Part shown: in pieces, positions 57,529 through 64,000 of the stretch
How positions within the stretch are numbered: position 1 is the stretch's first letter
How the letters are laid out: every line of letters begins with the position of its first letter
NCBI GenBank assembly: GCA_012932865.1
Contig: SAXG01000046.1
Coordinates: forward strand, 62,001 to 126,000
Reading direction: 5' to 3'
Length of the DNA: 64,000 bases
Source of the DNA: Amylostereum areolatum
Lineage: Eukaryota > Basidiomycota > Agaricomycetes > Russulales > Stereaceae
The notes under the pieces: model-generated
What the model saw: the letters and a program-made list of their open reading frames with translations, nothing else
Told to the model about the DNA's origin: nothing
Database searches by the model: none
Made by a program: the position numbers and the translations under genes

Positions 57529-59076
57529 CCGCGTTTGGGGGCGTGGGTGAGGACGATGCCTGTGCTGGGGATTCGGAGCTTATCGGTGGGACTTTCGGTT
57601 CGTGGCGGGCTGTCAGGCGAGGATGGAGTTGGAGTTGGATGCGTGCGTGGGCAGGGGGTTGCCGTTGAGAGTTGTAGCCTGCGCCGGCCGTTCGTGGATA
57701 TGTCGTTGGTGTTCACTCGTGGTCCGCACACGTCCTCCGCGTCGGCATCACGGTTGGTTTGCGGAATGTGGGGGGGGAGGTGGAGGTGGTCTCGAGAGGA
57801 AGGCTGGGGGCAGTAGGTCTGCGGTTCGCGGTGGCAGGACGGTGCGGGGTAAGTTATTAAGGGGGGGAGAACAAGCTTCGCCGTCTAACTTTACCGCCCT
57901 CGCACCCCTCAGGCTATGTATGTGTGTATGTATGTCTTTCAGTACTTTTACATACAAAGTTCACGCGAAGACGCGAAGGTCCGCTGAAGAACCCTGTCGG
58001 GTTCCGTCCACCGGGTCCTTCTCACTCTCACCCCCCCTCCCGGGTATACGCTTTCGTTGGCTTGGGATCGCTGCGGGATGTCGGACGGGCCCGGTCGACC
58101 ACCCCCACCGATCTATGTATATCTGTTCTCGAAAGTCCAGCGAGAGGGACTCGGCTGGGAGGGGGATAACCGCCATCGGCTCGGAGACCCCTCCGCTCCC
58201 CCACCCCCCCTCGCGATCCCGGGCCAATACGCGCAGAGGCATACGTCAGGCAATGCGAAAAACCCCCGTCCGAATGGTTCTTACGGAGGAGCTTCGAGAA
58301 GGCTGCGCGGTGCAGAGGGGGGGGGGAGCGCTCCCACGGTTGTGGGTGCGAGGGAACTCTTTTCGGGCGGGGGACGGGCACCGGGCACCGTGCACCGTGC
58401 ACAGTTACTTACTTACCCCCGGGGACGGATGTCGGGATTCGGATGGAGTGCGTCGCCGCGCTCGAGCGGTTATATGGATGATAGGTTGGCGTTGGGTTGG
58501 CGTCGACGGTCCTCGGGACGAGGGCGAGGGGTCGCTTATACTTGGATAGAGATGCCGGGCGTGGCGCAGGCGCGGTGGGGACAGCAAGCGGGCGATGGAA
58601 TCGAAACGGAACGGTGCATGCAGTCAAGGACACGGATGGGCAGGGTGGGCGCAGGGGGGGTTCGGACAAACATACTTGGGAGCGCGGGGCGTGGTTGTAC
58701 AGTGTAGGAAAGACAAGGTGTAGGAAAGACAAGGCGGACGAACGCAAGCGACAGCGTCCACGACGGACGCGTACGACTTGAACACACGCACACGAAACCG
58801 CAGTGCGAGTGGGAAGCAAAAAAAAAACAAGAGAAAAGGGGGGGATGGGATGGGGGTGGGGCGGGGGGTGGCACCGTCACCGGACCCCGTGGCGTCCGAT
58901 AGGAAAGGTTCGACTCTCTGCGTGTGCAGGTGAGAAAAAAAAGAGAAGCAAAGCAAATCGCGTCGTCGGCCTGCCCCAACCGACGCCAGATCAATCCACC
59001 GGTCCACCCACGCATCCACACACCCCGAGTCGCAGACCAAAACCCTCGCATTGCCCCCGTGTGCGGGGCGGGGCGC
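57529..59076. other. Long GC-rich intergenic region
   Basis: About 1.5 kb. Several long frames on both strands are products of high GC and homopolymer runs; none shows conserved motifs or consistent splice signals. Confidence 0.5.
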
Positions 59077-61038
59077 CTACGCGCTGCGGACCTTGATACC
59101 GACGTTGCACCGAAGCGGCTTGCGGAGGAAGCCCTCGCAGGTCTCGAGCTGCACGCACGGGTCAGAAGGGTCGTGCGGAGGGGAAAGCAACGGACGCGGG
59201 TGCACGCACCGGTTTCTCCGGGTCTTCGAGCACGAAGTGGTAGCGGCGGAGGATGGAGGCGACGATGAGGAGGAGCTCCATGTTCGCGAGGTTCTTGCCG
59301 ACGCACGCCCTGCTCGATCGCAACGAATTGACGGCCCGTCAGTCGTCGACCTACATGCACGACGAGGGAGGCCGGAAAAAAGCGAGACGCACCTCGGGAC
59401 CGAACGAGAACGGGTTGAACGCGCGCCCGACGAGCTCCGCGTCGCGCTCGAACCACCGCTCGGGCCTGAACGCGTCCGGATCCTCGCCCCACACCTCGGG
59501 GTCGCGGTGGAGGGTGTAGCTCGGGACGCTGAGCACGGTGCCGGCGGGGAAGAAGCGGCCGAGCACGGTGAGGCCGCCGTCGGGCACGAGGCGCGGGAGA
59601 CCGATGCCGGACGTGGAGTGGATGCGCAAGGTCTCGTTGATGACCGCCTCGAGGTACGGCAGACGCTTGACGGCGTCGAAGGTCGCGACCGGGTCGTCGT
59701 CCGCGCCGAGCGCTTCGTCGAGCTCCTGCTGCAGCTTCTCCTGTGTGCGCGGATTCGCGGCGAGGTGGTACGCGACGGCGCAGGACGAGCTGCGAAACGC
59801 GCGGGGGTCAGGATCAGGGGAGAGAAAGAGGAGGGGAAGGGGGGAAAGGACGGTACTTGGACGTGGTGTCGCTCCCGGCGATGAGCTGCGTGAGCGCCTC
59901 GGCGGTGAGCTCCTCCCTCCCCATCGGATTGCCCTCGTCGTCCTTCCCGTCCTGCAGCTTGCTCAACAGATCCACGCGATCGAGGCTGGGCGAGTTCAGC
60001 CGCTTCGCGACGGCCGCGATGGCGATCCCGGCGAGGTGGCTGACGGCCTGGCCGCCCTGGCGGTACCAGGGGATGCAGCGCTTGACGAACGGACGCCAGG
60101 AGGGCGGGAGGACGCCCATGGAGGCCGAGAACTCGCCGCGGTCGTTGAGGATTTTGACCGCGGGGAAGGAGGCGAGCTGGGGCCCTTCCTTGCCGTAGGA
60201 CGCGAGCGCGCTCGCGGGCGCGATCGCGACCGGCGCGGCGTCCTTCGCGGCGAGGAGCATCCCGAACGGGCTGCCGAACGCGAGGTCGCCGATGATGTCG
60301 AACGCGAGGTAGTTGAACCCTGTGCGCGGTCGCGGGCGGAGCGTCGGTCAGAGAGTGCCCAGCGCGAGAACGGGACGCACTCACATGGCAGACAATCGAG
60401 CCAGACGCGGCCGTCGCGACCGTGCCAACCGCCCTCGCCCTCGTCGCCGCGAAGGCCCTGGGCGCCCTTGGCGCAGAGCGCGTCCCACTGCAACATGAGC
60501 GTCTTCACATACTCTCTCACATGCGGCTCGAACTCGAGCACGCTTTTCTGGGAGAATATGTGCGAGACGATCTTGCGCTTGCGGGCGTGCTGGGCGCGGT
60601 CGCGGGAGTTGAAGAGGCCGCGCTGGATGGAGACGAAGGCGTCGTAGAAGTTGGACTTGAGCGTGCCGTTGCCGTGGGCGTAGACGATCTGGAGCGCGGC
60701 GGGGGCGGCGATGGACACGTGGTTGGGGGCGATGCGGACGAAGGGGCCTGGTGGCGGGGTGCGGTGGCAGTGAGGCGACAGTTGGGGGTGGGGGGGATGC
60801 AAGTCAACGTACCGTATTGCTTGTGCATGTCGTGGACGACCTCGGAGCGGTGGCCTTGGGCGGCGACGCGTCCGAGCCAGAGGTCGGAGAATTTGGCGAG
60901 GAAGGGGCCGGGGTAGGAGCGGATGTGGTGGACGTCGAGGAGCCAGGGGAGGAGGTGGGCGAGGACGAAGAAGGCGGGGACGAGGGCGAGGTAGAGCTTG
61001 AGGTCGAGCGACGCGAGCGTGTCGCGGAAGCTATCCAT
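59077..61038 (-). CDS. Cytochrome P450, CYP53-like (one frame break)
   Basis: Probable benzoate para-hydroxylase-type monooxygenase of the ER membrane. Exons: 61038-60813, 60747-60385, 60319-59857, 59789-59393, 59309-59210 and 59148-59077. An N-terminal anchor (LYLALVPAFFVLAHLLPWLL) is followed by GPFVRIAPNHVSIAAPAALQ, LPWFNYLAFDIIGDLAFGSP, the I-helix AGSDTT, the K-helix ETLR and the heme loop FSFGP...ACVGKNLAN with the Cys ligand. Overall similarity in memory is closest to fungal CYP53 (bphA). The coding length is one base over: the break is in the heme loop at exon 4's end, where one extra C in 59396-59398 turns FGPR-ACVG out of frame. About 539 residues if restored. Benzoate use is inferred. 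Confidence 0.8.
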
Positions 61039-62143
61039 GGCGGTAGTGTGAACGAGAGGAAGAAGTTGGGGAGGAGTAGGGATATGATGATCCGGGGAGA
61101 TATGCAGGCGATTATATACGTAGGCGGGGGGTGCGGGGTGAACGGAGGTATGTAGAACCTAAGCGCGGGGTTGGCGCGTCCATGTGACCAAAAGGGGGTT
61201 CAAGAGGAGTATCTTACACGCCGCCCACGGTCGAGTCGGTGAACGGCGGGTGGGGGCTGTGTCCACATGGGGATGCGGAGGTCTCAGTGCTGCTCCAAGT
61301 ATACGACACAGCGGGAGCGCGTGGGGAATGGGAATGGGGAGATGGAAAGAGAAGGCAAGGCGCGTTGAAGATGATCCTTGGGGCGGGAGGAGGAGGGACT
61401 CCGAGGCCGGGCGAAGTCGTGGGTTGCGGTGAGCAGGGAGCAAAGGTTAGCCGCCATGAAGCGATCACAAGGTGAGCGCGGTCAGCAAGCTGAGCTCACT
61501 CTCTCCTTTGAGGGCAAGATGGGGACTCGGGAGAGGCTGAGGAGGAAGTCGTCGACCGCGGCCGGTATTTACTGAGTCAACGAACGAGGGCAACTCTATT
61601 TATGATCGATGACGGTCGTTTCCGATTCGCGTTTTCCGCTTGGCGGAGGGCTCCGACCAGACAACAATGGTCCCGGCCCGAGCGCTCGGCGCACAATGAA
61701 TCATGGCCTCGACTCGGGTTTCACCGGCACCGCCCTCCTCCTCCTCCTCCTCTCTCTCCCTCGACTCACCCCCATCCCATTCCATCCATGCAATATACGC
61801 TCTCACCCACGCTCAGGGCTCTCCTCGGTTCTTTGATCTCTGCGAACTGAATCTCGAGCCTTCGCTTCTCCCCGATATATGATGAACACCCACGCGTCGT
61901 CCTCGCTGCCCTCGCCTTATCTCCCTCTCGCGCTAAAGCTAAGACAACCGGCCGCCACAAACCGTTGTATTGAATTGACAGGACAGGCCCACCACTCTAT
62001 GTCTGCAGTCTCAAGGCCTCTTTTGACCGTACCCGTTTCTCCTAGTATATAAACGCGTCCCTGCCTGTCGATACCAGCTCCGTCCCGCTCGTGGTTTCAC
62101 CGATCTCGTCTCCCTTTCTCCTCCCTTCCCTTCTGTCCTCCAG
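61039..62143. promoter_or_regulatory. Divergent promoter region of the P450 and glycoprotein genes
   Basis: TATATAA on the minus strand (61112-61118) lies about 75 bp before the P450 start; TATATAAA at 62046-62053 lies about 90 bp before the glycoprotein start. No gene between. Confidence 0.55.
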
Positions 62144-63917
62144 ATGCTCGCGCAGACCGCCCTCGCCGTCGTCGTCGGCGTCGCCTCCATCGGCACGCAC
62201 GCGCAGACGTACACCGCGACATATACCCCGGACGACGCCCCGGACCATTCAGAGGGCGGCCAGTCGGGCACGAACAGATGCGGGACGGGCTACAGCCAGA
62301 CGTCCATGTGCCAGAACGCCTTCCGTGAGTCCCACCATCCGTCCTTCGCATCGAGCGGCGAGTCGAATGTTGAACGCAACCGCTGACTTGTTTGCGATTG
62401 ATATAGTCAACTCGGTCGACGACTTCTGCTTTTTCGCCCCGCCTGAACCCGGACCCAACTCCGTCATCGGCGACACCGAGCGCATCGAGGTCGCCTGGTG
62501 CATGCAGGTCCGTCCTCCTCCTCCTCCTCCTCCTCCTCCTCCCAAAACCTCCCTCTCTCCCTATCCATTTTTTGTTCTTTACTCATCTGCGCTCGAACCT
62601 CCTCGTCCTCTTAGGGCAAATACGGCACCCGCATCATCCCCGACGGCACCATCCAGGGCGCCCACTTCGTCCAGACGCCCGATTACGTCCAGATCACCGG
62701 TACGTCCCCCCTCGAGTCCCGGATCTCACGTCGCGCACCGCGTTGTGTCTGACAACCGCGCCCTGTCTTGGATAGGTATCGGCGACTTGACCAAGGTGAA
62801 CGTCCCCGCGGGCGACGCGGGGGGTGAGCTCGACCCGCACGGCGCGGACGGGAACGGTGCGTTCGGTTCGGTTTCGTCTGTCCGTCTTATCGCGCGCGCG
62901 GCAAGGACGCGTTTGGATCATATCTCGCCCGTTGAATCAACGCGCCGATCGCGATCGTTGGACGTGGGCTGACGGTTTGGTATGTTATAGGCAACCCCAT
63001 CGGCGGTCTTGTTTTTTCCAGCGCGTTCGGTGGCTCGGTGCAGCAGCTGCATGAATGGACGGTACGTGCCCCCACCCCTCCCGAGTCCCCCCGTTCCCGT
63101 TCGGTGCTTATGGCGTACCGCTTTTGCGTGTATGTATGCGACAGAACTTCATGTCGGACAGCGAGTTCTGCTTTCGCGGGTGCAAGGACGGGAAGAACGC
63201 GCCGCGGTTGTGCCAGCATATATACGACGTGATGGGTTGCCAGTGGAACATGCCCGGGGACTACGACAGCGGCTCGTTCGACGTCTGCAAAGGCGACACC
63301 GGCGAGGTACGTCTCCTCCGACCCCCTCCCCCCTCCCCCTCCCGAATGATCGTTCGATCACGCCCCTTCCTCCTTCCCTCCTTCCCTCCTTCCCTCCTTA
63401 CTGACCCGTCCGCGCGACTCGCCGGAACAGCCCATGGGCGTGTACGGCACCTCGACGTTCCACCAAGGCGACCCCGCGACCCCCGCGGCCCACCCCGCAC
63501 CCCCGACCTCCGCCTGCACGCCCTTCTCGACGATCGCGAACCATCTCGACGCCGCGTCCTCCGCGAGCGGCTCGGGCGCGGGCGTCACGTCCGCCGCGGC
63601 ACCCTCCACCCCCGCGCCCTCGGCCTCGGCCTCGAGTCCAAGTTCCAGTTCGGCTTCAGCGTCCGCGTCCGCGTCGTCCTCACCCTCCGGCGCGTCCTCG
63701 TCCAGGCCAGAGCTCCGTCGCTCCCTCGACGTCGTCTCAGTCCTCCGCACTGGCCTCTTCGCGGGCGGCGTCTGGGTCGGGCACGCCGAGCCGGTCGGGG
63801 AGCGCGAGCGCGAGCGCCGCGGCGGCGAACCAGACGACGACGGCGAACGGCGCGGTGGGGATGGCGCCTGGGCTGGTGTTTGGGGTGGTGGTGGGAGCTG
63901 CGATGGTGTTGGCGTGA
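62144..63917 (+). CDS. Secreted GPI-anchored glycoprotein ('macrofage activating glycoprotein' type; one frame break)
   Basis: Cell-surface protein. Exons: 62144-62324, 62407-62507, 62615-62699, 62776-62856, 62991-63061, 63145-63306 and 63431-63917. Signal peptide LAQTALAVVVGVASIGTHA, then a Cys-containing domain with SVDDFCFFAPPEPGP, PDGTIQGAHFVQTPDYVQIT, GELDPHGADG, FMSDSEFCFRGC, YDVMGCQWNMP and GVYGTSTFHQGDP. The C-terminal third is Ser/Ala-rich and ends GLVFGVVVGAAMVLA, a GPI-attachment hydrophobic tail. The family name follows database usage in mushrooms; biochemical role unknown. The last exon is one base over: removing one base near 63695-63702 joins SSSPSGASS to the Ser-rich stalk and GPI signal (about 388 residues). 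Without that, the anchor is lost. Confidence 0.8.
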
Positions 63918-64000
63918 GTGTGTTTGTGTTTTCAATCACGGACCAGGGTTGGGTTTTGGAGCTGTGTCTGGATGTTGTCGCTCTTTTGTCCCGGTCGGTG

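Noticed and set aside
57602..58707. Long open frames in GC-rich intergenic DNA
   Set aside because: Frame length is explained by GC bias; sequence is low-complexity Gly/Arg/Pro and overlaps equally long frames in other phases.

Overview
The window looks like nuclear DNA of a basidiomycete, most likely a wood- or litter-inhabiting agaricomycete. The support is very intron-dense genes (introns mostly 45-90 nt, GT-AG with a few GC-AG), GC-rich coding DNA, and agaricomycete-type families: an agaricomycete kinase-like family, a CYP53-like P450, a KRE6/SKN1 glucan synthesis protein, a GPI-anchored glycoprotein of the 'macrofage activating glycoprotein' type, and a KDZ transposon with CxC5/CxC6 clusters. 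The species was not identified. Exon maps were read by hand and tested by whether exon lengths sum to a multiple of three.

Layout. 1-4.8 kb: edge-truncated coding remnant, a copia-type Gag fragment and repeat-rich DNA. 4.8-9.5 kb: two kinase-like paralogs pointing away from each other around a small helical protein gene. 9.8-10.4 kb: small hypothetical gene. 10.6-14.1 kb: intact P1B heavy-metal ATPase, followed by a copied fragment of a gene found at 50 kb. 15-21 kb: tandem pair of type II membrane O-fucosyltransferase-like proteins. 22.8-25.3 kb: 17-exon type II NADH dehydrogenase. 25.7-29.6 kb: acidic repeat protein and a single-pass membrane protein. 30.3-31.2 kb: ERG2 sterol isomerase. 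31.9-34.7 kb: 19-exon KRE6/SKN1. 35.5-38.4 kb: hypothetical gene, then divergent histones H2B and H2A. 38.5-47.4 kb: an 8.86-kb transposon with 44-bp terminal inverted repeats, two intact element genes and a broken enolase copy. 47.6-49.6 kb: decayed second copy of the P1B ATPase. 49.8-52.8 kb: large hypothetical gene. 53.6-55.2 kb: primase small subunit. 55.4-57.5 kb: convergent pair of single-pass membrane paralogs. 59.1-61.0 kb: P450. 62.1-63.9 kb: GPI-anchored glycoprotein.

How the genes relate. Several are housekeeping (respiration, ergosterol, beta-1,6-glucan, histones, primase). The accessory content is the duplicated metal-ATPase region, the kinase/helical cluster and the KDZ-type element, which is the most notable structure. 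Tiny exons recur: a 3-nt exon conserved in both fucosyltransferase-like paralogs, a 5-nt and an 11-nt exon in KRE6, and 11- and 21-nt exons in the NADH dehydrogenase.

Caution. Eight otherwise coherent genes carry ten single-base frame breaks, and every one is repaired by removing one base, often from a short C/G run. This looks more like insertion errors in the assembly than independent gene death, so those genes are annotated as CDS with a noted break.
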